Of a stretch of 64,000 nucleotides of DNA, positions 8,012-17,118 are shown piece after piece (within the stretch, counting starts at the first letter, position 1; each line of letters starts with the position of its first letter). A model generated the notes under the pieces. It was not told the DNA's origin and searched no databases. It saw only the letters and a list, made by a program, of their open reading frames with translations. The stretch spans positions 62,001 to 126,000 of the forward strand of contig CAWGPY010000002.1 of assembly GCA_963824595.1 (NCBI GenBank). The letters run 5' to 3'. This DNA comes from Cybelea sp963824595. Lineage in GTDB: Bacteria; Vulcanimicrobiota; Vulcanimicrobiia; Vulcanimicrobiales; Vulcanimicrobiaceae. Both the position numbers and the translations under genes were made by a program.

Positions 8012-8967
8012 ATGTGGTCGGTCGCCCAGCAGAAGTCGCCGCTCGCATCGGCGGCGATCGCGTCGCCGAGCGAGTGCGCTTCGGGCGAGAACGGGGCGAT
8101 CATGAACGTCGGCCGCTTGCGGGCGCGAACCGCGCCCTTCGGCACGACTCGGCGCGCGCCGGGCGGCGGTAGCCAGCCCACGATCCGGCGCAGGTCGCCG
8201 GCGGCCGCGCGCAACAGCGCCGGCATCGCGCCGGCCGCGGCCTCGTTCGCAAAGCCGTATTCGTCAACGACGTAGGCGTCGAGCTCGGGCGCGCGCACGC
8301 CGAAGACGTAAGCCGAGATTCCGCGCCCGCCGCGCACGACGAAGTTCGCCTCGCGGCCGGCGGAGTGCTCCGAACCGTGGCGCGCGCGCATCTCGATCCA
8401 CCGCCATACCGAGCCGCTTCGGAGGAACGCCGCGCGCCGCGTCCGCTCGCAGAGCTCGAAGACGCGGCGAACGCCGTCCCAGTCGGCGGCGGCCAGCGGC
8501 GCGGGGTCGAGACGGCGCGCCGGCAGCGCGTCGGCGCGCAGCGTCAGCACGCGCGATGGGAGCGCGCGGAAGCCGAGCTCGGCGTAAAATTGGGGGCGGA
8601 TGTCGGAGAAGAGGTAGGCGAAATCGTAACCGTCGGTGCGCGCTCGGTCGAGCGCGCTGGCGAGCAGGACGCTCGCATAACCGCGGCCGCGATACTCCGC
8701 CGGCGTGAACACCGCCCCGACGCCGAAGGCGCGGAGGCGGCGCGTTCCCGAGCGCGCGCGACGCTCGTAGCGTTTGAAGGACGCGACGAGCTTTCCACCG
8801 TCGTAGAGTCCGAACGTCTTGTAGTAGCGCCGCCCGTAGGCGCCGCGCGCGATCTCGAGCGTCTGCGCCACGTACTGGTCGAACGTTCGCCGTCCGGCCC
8901 AGAGCGGAGCGGTGAGCGGCAGGACGTCGCGCACGTAGCGTTCGGCGGAAATCTCGCGCAGCCGCAC
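8008..8967 (-). CDS. GNAT-family N-acetyltransferase
   Basis: A 319-residue acetyltransferase. The acetyl-CoA binding motif A, FTPAEYRGRGYASVLL, lies near residues 92-107, followed by FAYLFSDIRPQFYAELGF. The C-terminal half looks like the second domain of two-domain (Eis-like) GNAT proteins. The GTG start lies one base after the helicase stop, making this the last gene of a nuclease-helicase-GNAT operon. Substrate unknown; whether it modifies a repair protein or a small molecule cannot be told. Confidence 0.85.
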   Translation of the reverse strand: MRLREISAERYVRDVLPLTAPLWAGRRTFDQYVAQTLEIARGAYGRRYYKTFGLYDGGKLVASFKRYERRARSGTRRLRAFGVGAVFTPAEYRGRGYASVLLASALDRARTDGYDFAYLFSDIRPQFYAELGFRALPSRVLTLRADALPARRLDPAPLAAADWDGVRRVFELCERTRRAAFLRSGSVWRWIEMRARHGSEHSAGREANFVVRGGRGISAYVFGVRAPELDAYVVDEYGFANEAAAGAMPALLRAAAGDLRRIVGWLPPPGARRVVPKGAVRARKRPTFMIAPFSPEAHSLGDAIAADASGDFCWATDHI

Positions 8968-8968
8968 G

Positions 8969-11032
8969 TCACCGCACCTCTTGGAGGAACTCCGGCGCGC
9001 TGACGCCGCGCGTCGGCCGTCCCGCGGCGGTCACCAGCACGCTCTCGCGGGCGCGGCTCAGCGCGTAGGCGAACGCGCGCCGCTCCCGCTCGTAGTAGTG
9101 CTTCGCGGCCTTCGAGCGCGCGATGTAGAACGTGAACTTTGCGGTGCGCGACGCTCGCGCATCGCCGACGTTCTCTTTCGGGATCATGCCCAGCCGCGGG
9201 CTGAAGAGGAACGCGTCCGGCGAGTACCAGCGCGGAAACGAGCCGGCGGCCGCGCCGGCCACGACGACCCGATCGAACTCGCACCCCTGCGCGGCGTCTA
9301 TGCTGAGCAGCCGCACCGCGCCCGGGGCGCCGGCGCCGTCACGGACGGGATAGAACGACTCCAAGTCGCTGTGCCGCCGGCGCTCCGCGTAGTCCAGCAC
9401 GCCGGCGACGCTAGCGCCTTCGCGGGCAAAGTCGCCGAGGCGGCGGAGCAGACGCGCGAGCGCGAACTGCTGCGCTCGGGCGCGCGCGCTCCCGGGATCG
9501 CCTTCGCGCGCCAGACCCTCGCGCCAAACGGTGCGCGCGAAATCGTCGAACGGCGCGCTCTCCATCGTCGCGAGCCAACCCTCGCGCAAGCGTCGAAAGC
9601 GCCGCACGCGATCCGCGGCGTCGGGAACGAGCGCGTCGTCCTTCTCGCCGCGAACGACGTTCCAGCCCAGGCGCAGATCGCGCTTCGGATCCCAGCGGCT
9701 CGCCCGCACCGTCGGCGCGAACTCTTCGTCGAACGCGAAGAGGGCTCGCTGGGGATCGGCCGGTTCGCCGCACAGCGCCGCGAGCGACGCGTCGGAGAGC
9801 CCGAAGGCCGGATTGCCGAGCGTGCGCAGCAGCCAGTCGTGCCGGAACGGATCGTGCACGTTCCACAAGAGCGCCAGCGCGTCGAGCGCGCGGCGGTCGG
9901 CGAAAACGTTGACGTCGCCCCAGGTAACCGCCGGCACGTCGAGATCGAGCAGCGCGTTCTCGTAGAGCGCCACGTGCCGGGCCGAACGAAAGAGCACCGC
10001 GATCCGCTCCGGCGGCGAACCCTGCGCGATCCACGCCGCCACCTGCTCCGCGATCGCGCCGGCCTCTTCGCGCGGCGTCGCCGCTCGACGGCCCTCGACG
10101 CGTGGCGTGCGCCGGACGTCGCGCAGCTCGATCCTCGTCTGCGCGCGCGCGAACGTAGCGTCCGGCTGCGTCATCCGCAGCGGCGCGATCGCCGCCCTGG
10201 CGTCGCCGCACAGCGTAACGCCGGCGAGCCGCTCGCCGAAGATCGCGCTCAGCAGCGCGCACTGCGCGGCCGTCAGATCTTGCGCGTCGTCGAGGAACGC
10301 GTAGCGGTGGCGCGCGCGCAGCGCCGCGGCCGCCGGCGCGTCTTCGCGCAGGCGCCGCGCGGCCGCGATGGCGGCGTCGCGACCCGTCATCCGGCCCGAC
10401 GACTCGACGGCCTCGACGTAGCGCTCGTAGAGCTTCGCCAGCGTTTTGGCGAGGTCGAGCTCGCGGCGATACTGACGCTGGAGCTCGGGCGGCGTGACGT
10501 CGAGCGAGTCGTGGTAGTTCGACTTGGTTCCGAACAGCAGCGCGGGGTCGGCCAAATTGGGCGGGTTGGCATAGAACTCCGTCGCGCCGGTCAGAGTGCC
10601 CGACAGGAAGGCGCCGGGTGCGATCGCCGCGTCGCGCAGGCGGCGCACCAGACGAAACGCCGAGCGCAGAAAGCGCTCCGGCGAACGCAGACTCGGGATC
10701 TCCGGATCGAGCTGATTCGCGGCGAACTCGTCCCATTGGAGCGCGAGCAATGGCGCGGCGCAGTCGGCGAAGATGCGCTCCGCCTCGACGTCGTCAATAA
10801 GCGTCGCGCGAACGCCCAGCGAGACGAGCAACGCGACGGCGTACTCGTCGAGCTCGCCGGGAGCGGCGATCGTCAGCGGCTGGGCCTGCGGCGACAGCTC
10901 GCGAGCGCGAACCGCGCGCTGCGTCAGCGCGGTGCTCTTACCGGCGGCGGCGGGACCGACGATCGCGACGCAGCCGTCGAAGGGCGCGTCGATCGCGCTG
11001 CGTTGTTCGCGGGTCAGTTCGAGAACGATCAA
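8969..11032 (-). CDS. UvrD/Rep-like superfamily 1 DNA helicase
   Basis: A 687-residue SF1A helicase. Walker A is GPAAAGKST, motif II is LDDAQDLTAAQ (the usual DExQ Glu is Asp), a motif IV region reads VLFRSARHVALYENAL, motif V is SIDAAQGCEFDRVVVAG, and motif VI is ALSRARESVLV. There is no nuclease domain at the C-terminus, but a separate PD-(D/E)XK nuclease is encoded immediately upstream. TTG at 11032 overlaps the nuclease TGA by four bases (TTGA); an in-frame ATG at 11074 lies further inside the nuclease gene. The pair resembles a reduced AddAB/AdnAB-type helicase-nuclease. Confidence 0.88.
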   Translation of the reverse strand: MIVLELTREQRSAIDAPFDGCVAIVGPAAAGKSTALTQRAVRARELSPQAQPLTIAAPGELDEYAVALLVSLGVRATLIDDVEAERIFADCAAPLLALQWDEFAANQLDPEIPSLRSPERFLRSAFRLVRRLRDAAIAPGAFLSGTLTGATEFYANPPNLADPALLFGTKSNYHDSLDVTPPELQRQYRRELDLAKTLAKLYERYVEAVESSGRMTGRDAAIAAARRLREDAPAAAALRARHRYAFLDDAQDLTAAQCALLSAIFGERLAGVTLCGDARAAIAPLRMTQPDATFARAQTRIELRDVRRTPRVEGRRAATPREEAGAIAEQVAAWIAQGSPPERIAVLFRSARHVALYENALLDLDVPAVTWGDVNVFADRRALDALALLWNVHDPFRHDWLLRTLGNPAFGLSDASLAALCGEPADPQRALFAFDEEFAPTVRASRWDPKRDLRLGWNVVRGEKDDALVPDAADRVRRFRRLREGWLATMESAPFDDFARTVWREGLAREGDPGSARARAQQFALARLLRRLGDFAREGASVAGVLDYAERRRHSDLESFYPVRDGAGAPGAVRLLSIDAAQGCEFDRVVVAGAAAGSFPRWYSPDAFLFSPRLGMIPKENVGDARASRTAKFTFYIARSKAAKHYYERERRAFAYALSRARESVLVTAAGRPTRGVSAPEFLQEVR

Positions 11033-12336
11033 CTTCCGAAACGATCCCCCTCGGAGGGCGGACGCGACGCGCACGACGCGGCGTACGCGCAGAACGTGCA
11101 GGCCGCGGGATTCGCGGTCGGCTCGAAATGGACGATCGTGCCCGACGACAGCTCGTCGCCGAGCTCGATCATGCGGGCGCGCGATCGCTCCAGCTCCTCG
11201 ATGCCGATGCTGCCGCGCGCCTCGTTCGTGTCGCGCCGGCGCGGCGGCGCCGGGTGCGGCGAAACGTCGAGGACGATCGGCCGCACGTCGAGCAGCGCGT
11301 CCTTGAGCGGAATCAGGACGAGCCGAGTGACGCGGTCTCCTTCGGCGGCGCGCGCCCAGTAGTAGAACGGCAGCTGGAAGTCTCGAAAGCGCCGGACGCG
11401 ATCGCAGTACTCGGCGGCGCTGTCGGCGATGCTGCCGGTCTTGTAGTCCACGACTCCGATTCCGCCCGTGCGTTCGTCGCGATCGAGACGGTCGATAAAG
11501 CCGACGAACGGGCGTCCGTCGAGGTCGAGGTTGGCCGGAACCTCGCGCCCGAGCACTTCGAACGGCGCCTCGCGCTCCATCGCGAGCAGCCAGTCAACGT
11601 AGCGGTGTGCGGTCCGCTGCGCGCGGCGCACCTGCAGCTCGAACTCGACCGCCGTTTCGAATCCGTCGCGGTTGCGCTCGAACGCCCACGTGATGCACTC
11701 GCGAATTCGCGCACGCATCGCGTCGCGGTCGGCGCCGCGCGGGCGCGGAAAATCGCCGTGAAAGTCCTCGAGCGCCAGGTGGAACGCCGTGCCGTAGGCC
11801 GACGCGGACGAGCCCTGATCCTCGACCGCCCCGCACGCGTAGCGATAGAACCATTTGCGCGCGCATTCCGCGTACGCGTTGAGCGCCGACGCGCTGAAGT
11901 GCTTGTCCCACGGAGCGACGCCCGCGGCCGCCTCGGGCGGCCCCGGGTCCGCGAGAGCGATCTCCGCATCGCTCGCGACGGCCGCAGCGCCGCCCGTCGC
12001 GGCCGTTTCGTTCGGATCGAGCTCGAAAGCGGCGACGATCGCCGCGCGCAGCGCCGGTTCGTCGAGGTCGGGCGGTAGCGCGCGCACGCGACGCGCGCGG
12101 CGGGCGAACCGGAGCACGGCGTCGCGATCGGGCGCCGGCAGAGCGAGCCGGCCCCGGTCGATCGCGTCGAGCAGGTTGCCCGTGCGCGCCGCAAGCGTCG
12201 CGTACGCGCCGCCTACGTCGTGCGAAACGCCCGACGACGCCGATCGAATGAGATGCAGCAGCGGTGCCTCGTCGCCGGAGCGATGCCAGCGGAGGGCATC
12301 GTCGACGAAGGAACGGACTCGCGCGGACTCAGGCAC
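11029..12336 (-). CDS. PD-(D/E)XK nuclease with Fe-S cysteines (RecB/AddB-like)
   Basis: A 435-residue protein. The C-terminal two thirds is a RecB-type nuclease: GTAFHLALEDF, then GFIDRLDRD and GVVDYKTG carry the metal-binding Asp and the catalytic Asp-x-Lys. One Cys in YAECARKW and a C-x2-C-x5-C group (CTFCAYAASC) near the C-terminus match the 4Fe-4S clamp of AddB and Cas4 nucleases. The first ~150 residues are helical and unrecognised. GTG start at 12336. It is the first gene of the nuclease-helicase-GNAT operon. Confidence 0.87.
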   Translation of the reverse strand: MPESARVRSFVDDALRWHRSGDEAPLLHLIRSASSGVSHDVGGAYATLAARTGNLLDAIDRGRLALPAPDRDAVLRFARRARRVRALPPDLDEPALRAAIVAAFELDPNETAATGGAAAVASDAEIALADPGPPEAAAGVAPWDKHFSASALNAYAECARKWFYRYACGAVEDQGSSASAYGTAFHLALEDFHGDFPRPRGADRDAMRARIRECITWAFERNRDGFETAVEFELQVRRAQRTAHRYVDWLLAMEREAPFEVLGREVPANLDLDGRPFVGFIDRLDRDERTGGIGVVDYKTGSIADSAAEYCDRVRRFRDFQLPFYYWARAAEGDRVTRLVLIPLKDALLDVRPIVLDVSPHPAPPRRRDTNEARGSIGIEELERSRARMIELGDELSSGTIVHFEPTANPAACTFCAYAASCASRPPSEGDRFGS

Positions 12337-12388
12337 CTTGCTGAGGTCCTAGAGTTAACGCTTCCACCAGGCACCCCTGCAGCCAACG

Positions 12389-12394
12389 TATAAC
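12389..12394 (+). promoter_or_regulatory. -10 element just upstream of ubiX
   Basis: TATAAC ends 10 bases before the ubiX ATG, so transcription would begin at or next to the start codon. No Shine-Dalgarno is visible, which suggests a leaderless transcript. No clear -35 is present. Confidence 0.4.
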
Positions 12395-12404
12395 CGCCTT
12401 TTCA

Positions 12405-12971
12405 ATGCGGCGCATCATCGTCGGAATTTCCGGAGCGAGCGGCAGCCTCTACGGCTACATGGTGCTCCAAGCGCTGCGCGCGATCGGCGGAATCGAGACG
12501 CATCTGGTGCTGACGTCGGCCGCGCGGCGCACGATCGAGCTCGAGACCGACATGAGCGCGGACGACTTCGAAGGGCTCGCCGACGTCGCCCACCGCGACG
12601 ACGACCTGGCGGCGGCGATCTCGAGCGGCTCGTTCCTCACCGACGGGATGCTGGTGATTCCGTGCTCGATGAAGAGTGCGAGCGGCATCGCGTATTCGAT
12701 GAATTCCAACCTGCTCGTGCGCGCCGCGGACGTCTGCCTGAAGGAGAAGCGCCGCCTGGTGCTGGTGATCCGCGAAACGCCGCTCCACCTGGGCCACCTG
12801 CGCACCCTCGCGCAGCTCGCCGAGACCGGCGCGGTGATCTTGCCGCCGATTCCGGCGATGTACGCCAATCCCGCGAGCGTTGACGACATCATCGCGCACA
12901 CGGTCGGCAAGGCGCTCGATCAGTTCGGGATCGCGAACGAGCTCTTCAAGCGCTGGCGCAGCCCGGATTAG
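12405..12971 (+). CDS. ubiX: Flavin prenyltransferase
   Basis: This 188-residue enzyme joins dimethylallyl phosphate to FMN, making the prenyl-FMN cofactor of UbiD-type decarboxylases. Family landmarks are IVGISGASGSLYG, a VIPCSMKSASGIA phosphate-binding segment, LVLVIRETPLHLGHL and PIPAMYANP. Length matches UbiX/Pad1. No ubiD is in the window. The 3' end overlaps the stop of the convergent nucleotidyltransferase gene by four bases. Confidence 0.94.
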   Translation: MRRIIVGISGASGSLYGYMVLQALRAIGGIETHLVLTSAARRTIELETDMSADDFEGLADVAHRDDDLAAAISSGSFLTDGMLVIPCSMKSASGIAYSMNSNLLVRAADVCLKEKRRLVLVIRETPLHLGHLRTLAQLAETGAVILPPIPAMYANPASVDDIIAHTVGKALDQFGIANELFKRWRSPD

Positions 12972-13732
12972 GGAACGGAGGGCGCTTCGACGAGCCGGCG
13001 CGCGAGCGCCACGTCGCTCTCGCGATCGACGTTCACCGCCGTCTCCGGGTAGGGTGAGACCAGGGCGCGGACCGGCGCGCCGAGGATCCTCGTCGCGCGC
13101 GCCTCGGCCTGCGCGATCGACAGGCGCCCGGCGGCGAACCGCGCCAGCACGTCCCAGCCGAAGAGCGACGCGAGGCGGAACGGACGTTTGCGTGCCGCTC
13201 CGAGGCGCTCGATGAAGCGCTCGAGCGAGCCCAGCGCGCGCGGCCGCAGCGCGACGATGCCTCCGCCGCAATACGTGCCGTCGCGCATCCGCGCCCACGT
13301 GTGCGGCACCTTGGGAAAGCGGCGGAGGTGCACGCTCTTCTCGACGCATCCGTAGACCGCGTCGGCCTCGAGCGCCGCGAGGCGCTCGACGAAGTCGTCA
13401 ACCGCCGGCCTCGTCAGCACGGGCATATCGGAGGCCGCCACCAGCAGGGCCGCCGCCGGATCGAAGCCCGCCAAGCCGTTGCGCAGGCTCTCGGTGATGC
13501 GCACGCCGTCGGGCCGCAGCTCGTCGGCGAGCGCGAGGTCGCGGTGTCCGCGCGCGCTTGGCGGCGCGACGACGACGATCCGGCCGATCGCAGGCGACGC
13601 GCGCAGCGCGGCCAGCACGCGGCCGACGAGCGTCACGCCCCCGATCTCGACGAACGCCTTGTTGGGAGCGCCGGGCTGCTGCAGGGCCACGGCATCCCGC
13701 GGGCCGCCCGCGAGGACCACCGCATCGATCAT
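12968..13732 (-). CDS. MobA-like nucleotidyltransferase
   Basis: A 254-residue GT-A fold NTP transferase. The N-terminus AVVLAGG and PNKAFVEIGG form the nucleotide-binding loop, and ASDMPVL carries the metal-binding Asp. The family includes MobA, IspD and sugar-phosphate nucleotidylyltransferases; the overall pattern is nearest MobA-like, but the substrate is unknown. Its ATG overlaps the ispE TGA (ATGA), so it is co-translated with an isoprenoid gene. That raises an IspD-like role, although the sequence is not a standard IspD. Confidence 0.8.
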   Translation of the reverse strand: MIDAVVLAGGPRDAVALQQPGAPNKAFVEIGGVTLVGRVLAALRASPAIGRIVVVAPPSARGHRDLALADELRPDGVRITESLRNGLAGFDPAAALLVAASDMPVLTRPAVDDFVERLAALEADAVYGCVEKSVHLRRFPKVPHTWARMRDGTYCGGGIVALRPRALGSLERFIERLGAARKRPFRLASLFGWDVLARFAAGRLSIAQAEARATRILGAPVRALVSPYPETAVNVDRESDVALARRLVEAPSVP

Positions 13733-14598
13733 TCGGTGCGGCGCCAGTCGGGCGCGTCGGCGAAGGCGGTGACGAACCGCCGGTAGGCCTCCGGCAGCGC
13801 GAGCCGTTGCGCGAGCTGCTCGGCGCCGTCGCGCGCCGGCGCGAGTGCGAAAACGCACGAGCCGGAGCCCGCGAGCAGGGCGTTCGTCGCTCCCGCCGCG
13901 CGGAGCGCCGCGACCGCGGCGGCCACTTCGGGCGTGCGTGCCGCGATGACGTCGTGGAAATCGTTCTGCATCAGCGATTCGACGCCGTCGAAGTCGGCGC
14001 GCTGCAGCGCTTCGAGCAACGCGATCGAGACGCTGCCGTCGCGCGGCCGTTGCGGCCGAGGCGCGCGATCGAGTTCCTCGTAGGCGGCCGCGGTCGAGAT
14101 CGCCACGGGCGGCTTGACGATCAGCGCGTGCCAACGAGGCGACGCGCCGGCCGGCGTGACGCGCTCGCCCGTGCCTTCGACGAGTGCGGCGGTTCGCGAC
14201 AGGAAGAACGGCACGTCCGATCCCAGCGTTCGGGCGAGACTCATCCAATCGCGCGCGGGCTGCGGGCCGAACGCGCCCGACATCGCGGCGAGGAGCACCG
14301 CCGCGGCGTCGCTCGATCCGCCGCCCAAGCCGGCTTCCACGGGCACGCGCTTGCGCAGCGTCATGCGAATCGCGGGCGGCTCGCCGAGCGCGCGCAGCGC
14401 CGAAACCGCCAGATTGCGCTCGCCTGCGAGGTCGTCGCGATCGCACGCGAACTCGAAACGATTGCTCGCTTCGATCGTGAGCTCGTCGGACAGCTCGAGC
14501 GGTACCACGACGCTGCGTATGCCGTGATAGCCGTCGTTGCGGCGCGCCAGCACCTCGAGCGTGAGGTTGAGCTTCGCCGGAGCCCGCAGGGTGAGCAT
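13729..14598 (-). CDS. ispE: 4-diphosphocytidyl-2-C-methyl-D-erythritol kinase
   Basis: A 289-residue GHMP kinase of the MEP isoprenoid pathway that phosphorylates CDP-methylerythritol. Signatures are the N-terminal APAKLNLTLEVLARRNDGYH, the ATP loop PVEAGLGGGSSDAAA, and the C-terminal AGSGSCVFAL. The ATG at 14598 is chosen because it lies two codons before the conserved LRAPAKLNL; an in-frame ATG at 14652 would extend into the divergent glycosidase gene. It is divergent from that gene with a 45-base gap. Confidence 0.95.
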   Translation of the reverse strand: MLTLRAPAKLNLTLEVLARRNDGYHGIRSVVVPLELSDELTIEASNRFEFACDRDDLAGERNLAVSALRALGEPPAIRMTLRKRVPVEAGLGGGSSDAAAVLLAAMSGAFGPQPARDWMSLARTLGSDVPFFLSRTAALVEGTGERVTPAGASPRWHALIVKPPVAISTAAAYEELDRAPRPQRPRDGSVSIALLEALQRADFDGVESLMQNDFHDVIAARTPEVAAAVAALRAAGATNALLAGSGSCVFALAPARDGAEQLAQRLALPEAYRRFVTAFADAPDWRRTE

Positions 14599-14643
14599 TC
14601 GCCCAACCGTTTGCCGCCGCGCGAGAAGGCGCCTTCGCGCTCG

Positions 14644-17109
14644 ATGCCGCACTTACCCTACTCGGTGGGCCTCAGCTACGACGCGCAGCGAAACGAATTC
14701 TGCGCCTACGTCCTGCGCGAATCGCAGACTCCCTACGGGCTTCTGCTCGGCAACGTAAAGACGTACGCACAATCCACGGCGAAGGGCGGCGTGCGAGGGC
14801 TGTGGGACGCCGATACCGACCAGATCATCTTCGGCACGCACCACATCGCCTACCGGATCGGCGACCGCACGTTCTTTCCGCATCAGATCGAACGCGAGCT
14901 CACGTTTCTCCCCTACGCGCAGATCTCGGAGTTCACGCTCGACCACCGCGTTCACGTCACCGAGGCCTTCTACGTTCCGAACGGCTCGGGTTTCGACCGC
15001 GCGGTCTCGTTCGTGATCGACGTCACGCTCTACAATCCGGGCGCCGAGGAAGTGGAGGTCGCCCTGTTCCCCTGGGCCATGCTCGTGGGGCAGCGCTTCT
15101 ACGGCGAGCCCGAGCACCAGGTGCGCGCGTGGAACGACGGCCGCTACATCTGCTCGAAGAACCTCGAGACCGGCGGGGAACGCTGGTGGGGAGGTTCGCG
15201 CCGCCCCACCGCGGTCGAGCTCTCGCTTCGCGAGCAGGTGCTGCTCGAGTCCATGCGCCGCGGCACGCTCGCAAAAGACGCCGCGACGCAGAACCTCGGC
15301 GACGTCACGCCCGAGGAGGCGGAGCTCGTGAGCCGGCGCATCTTCGGCGCGTTCGAATACCGCATCGCCGTCGCGGCCGGCGCGCGCGAGTCGCTGCGGC
15401 TGGCCGTGGTGTATCACAAGGACGGCACCGAGCATAGCAGACCCGTTCTCGAGGCCCTGCTGCGCGATCAGCAGGCCCTCCACCACACGCAAAGCTATTT
15501 CACGGAGCGCCTCGCCGACGCGCGATTCCTCGTGCCGTCGCCGGAGATCGGCCGCGGCGTCGCGTGGGCCAAGGCGAACATGCTGCGCATCGTCAAGGAG
15601 TATCCGCACGGCTGGGGCGCCACCAACTCGCCGCCGTCCGACATCCTGGTCTCCCGCGACACCTCGTGGCTCGTGCACGGATTCGATTACTTCTGGCCCG
15701 AGTTCAGCCGCAACGCGCTCGAGGTGTTCAACTCGGCGGTTGAAGATAGCGGCCTGATGGTGGAGTACGTGCGCGGGGTCAGCGGCTACAAGACCGATTA
15801 CGACCTCAACATCAACGACGACACGCCGCTCCACCTAATCGCGATGCTGCATCACTACAACGCGACGCTCGACGACGCATGGGTGCGCGACCGCATCGGG
15901 CTCGTGATCAAAATGACCGACTACATGCTCACGCAGTGCGACGACCACGGGCTAATCAGCTGCCGCGCCAAGGGCGTCGACCTGTACGGCATATCGTCGT
16001 GGCGCAACATCATCCCGTACTACACGCTCGACGGCGCCGTGACGGAGATCAACGCCGAGGGGGTCTACGCCCTGGAAGCCGCGGCCATGCTGTGCGCGGT
16101 CGTGGGCGACAACGACCACTGGGAGAAGTACGAAGCCAACGCGCGCCGCATGCGCGAGGCGATGATGGACTATCTCTTCAACGACGACACCGGCGCATTC
16201 GTCCTCAACTACGATCAAGAGGGCAACTACCAAGACAACTTCACGGCCGACGAGATCTTCCCGGTGCTCTTCGGCATCGCCAATCCCGAGCAGCGGCGCG
16301 CGATCCTGGCGCGCCTGCAAGAGGCCGACTTCGTGACGCCCGTCGGCCTGCGCACGATATCCACCGCCGACGCGTGGTATTTCCCGTCCTACGGCTTCGG
16401 ACTGCTCGGCGGCGTGTGGCCCGATCTCACGCTGTGGTGCAGCGTCGCGCTGGCGCGCAACGGCATGACCGACGAGGCCGTGCACTTCCTGCGCATCTCG
16501 TACGCCGCGATGGAAGGCGGCAGCCCGCGCAACACCGTTCCCGGCGAGTTCGCCGAATGGTTCGACGGCGGCTCGCTGAGCAATCGCGGAATGTACCTGT
16601 CGCCGTGGACGGGCGCGAAGTACCTCTGGGCCGTTGCCGAAACGGTGGGCGGACTCAACGGCTACCGCACCAGCGGGCGTCCGCATCTGGCGCCGCTGCG
16701 CCCCAAGGACTGGCAGTGGGTCGCGGCCGCGCGCGTGCATTGGGGCGGCCGCCGCTGCACCTACGTCATCGATCTGCAGAACGACACGATCTACGGCGAC
16801 ATGCCGGAGCTCTCGGCCGAGGAGCCGTTCAAGTGCATCCACGCCGGCCGCGACGTGAGCGACGAGGTGGCGACGTCGCCGGTCGAGGTCGGAGCCATCG
16901 CATTCGAGGACGAGGACGGCGCCGTTCGCATCTTCGTCGGAAATCAGCTGGACCGCGCGCGGAACGTGCTGCTGGAGTTTCGGGGCCACACGGCTCGGCT
17001 CGACATGGCCGCCGGCGAGCTGCGCGAGGTGCACCTGATCGGCAAACCGAGCGACCGCCGGGCGCGCGCGGCCAAACTCGACGTCGTGCGCCCCCTCGCC
17101 CGGGTATAA
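14644..17109 (+). CDS. Large (alpha/alpha)6-barrel glycoside hydrolase, amylo-alpha-1,6-glucosidase-like
   Basis: An 821-residue protein without a signal peptide. The N-terminal ~270 residues are beta-rich (super-sandwich type). The C-terminal two thirds form helical pairs of the (alpha/alpha)6 fold seen in GH15, GH63, GH94 and glycogen debranching glucosidases. Possible active-site regions are SWLVHGFDYFWPEFS, TEINAEGVYALEAAA (like the EINA segment of debranching enzymes) and PGEFAEWFDGG. Substrate is unknown; glycogen, trehalose-like or oligosaccharide substrates are all possible. ATG at 14644 starts the recognisable domain. The final TAA overlaps the next gene's -10 box. Confidence 0.8.
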   Translation: MPHLPYSVGLSYDAQRNEFCAYVLRESQTPYGLLLGNVKTYAQSTAKGGVRGLWDADTDQIIFGTHHIAYRIGDRTFFPHQIERELTFLPYAQISEFTLDHRVHVTEAFYVPNGSGFDRAVSFVIDVTLYNPGAEEVEVALFPWAMLVGQRFYGEPEHQVRAWNDGRYICSKNLETGGERWWGGSRRPTAVELSLREQVLLESMRRGTLAKDAATQNLGDVTPEEAELVSRRIFGAFEYRIAVAAGARESLRLAVVYHKDGTEHSRPVLEALLRDQQALHHTQSYFTERLADARFLVPSPEIGRGVAWAKANMLRIVKEYPHGWGATNSPPSDILVSRDTSWLVHGFDYFWPEFSRNALEVFNSAVEDSGLMVEYVRGVSGYKTDYDLNINDDTPLHLIAMLHHYNATLDDAWVRDRIGLVIKMTDYMLTQCDDHGLISCRAKGVDLYGISSWRNIIPYYTLDGAVTEINAEGVYALEAAAMLCAVVGDNDHWEKYEANARRMREAMMDYLFNDDTGAFVLNYDQEGNYQDNFTADEIFPVLFGIANPEQRRAILARLQEADFVTPVGLRTISTADAWYFPSYGFGLLGGVWPDLTLWCSVALARNGMTDEAVHFLRISYAAMEGGSPRNTVPGEFAEWFDGGSLSNRGMYLSPWTGAKYLWAVAETVGGLNGYRTSGRPHLAPLRPKDWQWVAAARVHWGGRRCTYVIDLQNDTIYGDMPELSAEEPFKCIHAGRDVSDEVATSPVEVGAIAFEDEDGAVRIFVGNQLDRARNVLLEFRGHTARLDMAAGELREVHLIGKPSDRRARAAKLDVVRPLARV

Positions 17110-17110
17110 T
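17105..17110 (+). promoter_or_regulatory. -10 element for a probably leaderless gene
   Basis: TATAAT overlaps the stop codon of the glycosidase gene and ends 8 bases before the GTG start of the next gene. Transcription from it would start at or within a base or two of that GTG. No -35 is evident. Confidence 0.5.
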
Positions 17111-17118
17111 AGCGCGGC

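Noticed and set aside
8981..11362. A 793-codon open frame on the plus strand opposite the helicase
   Set aside because: Antisense to a helicase with all motifs in order; Arg/Ala-rich and without any recognisable domain.
13558..14643. N-terminal extension of the glycosidase frame
   Set aside because: The extension is antisense to ispE and the nucleotidyltransferase and has no homology; the real protein starts at 14644.
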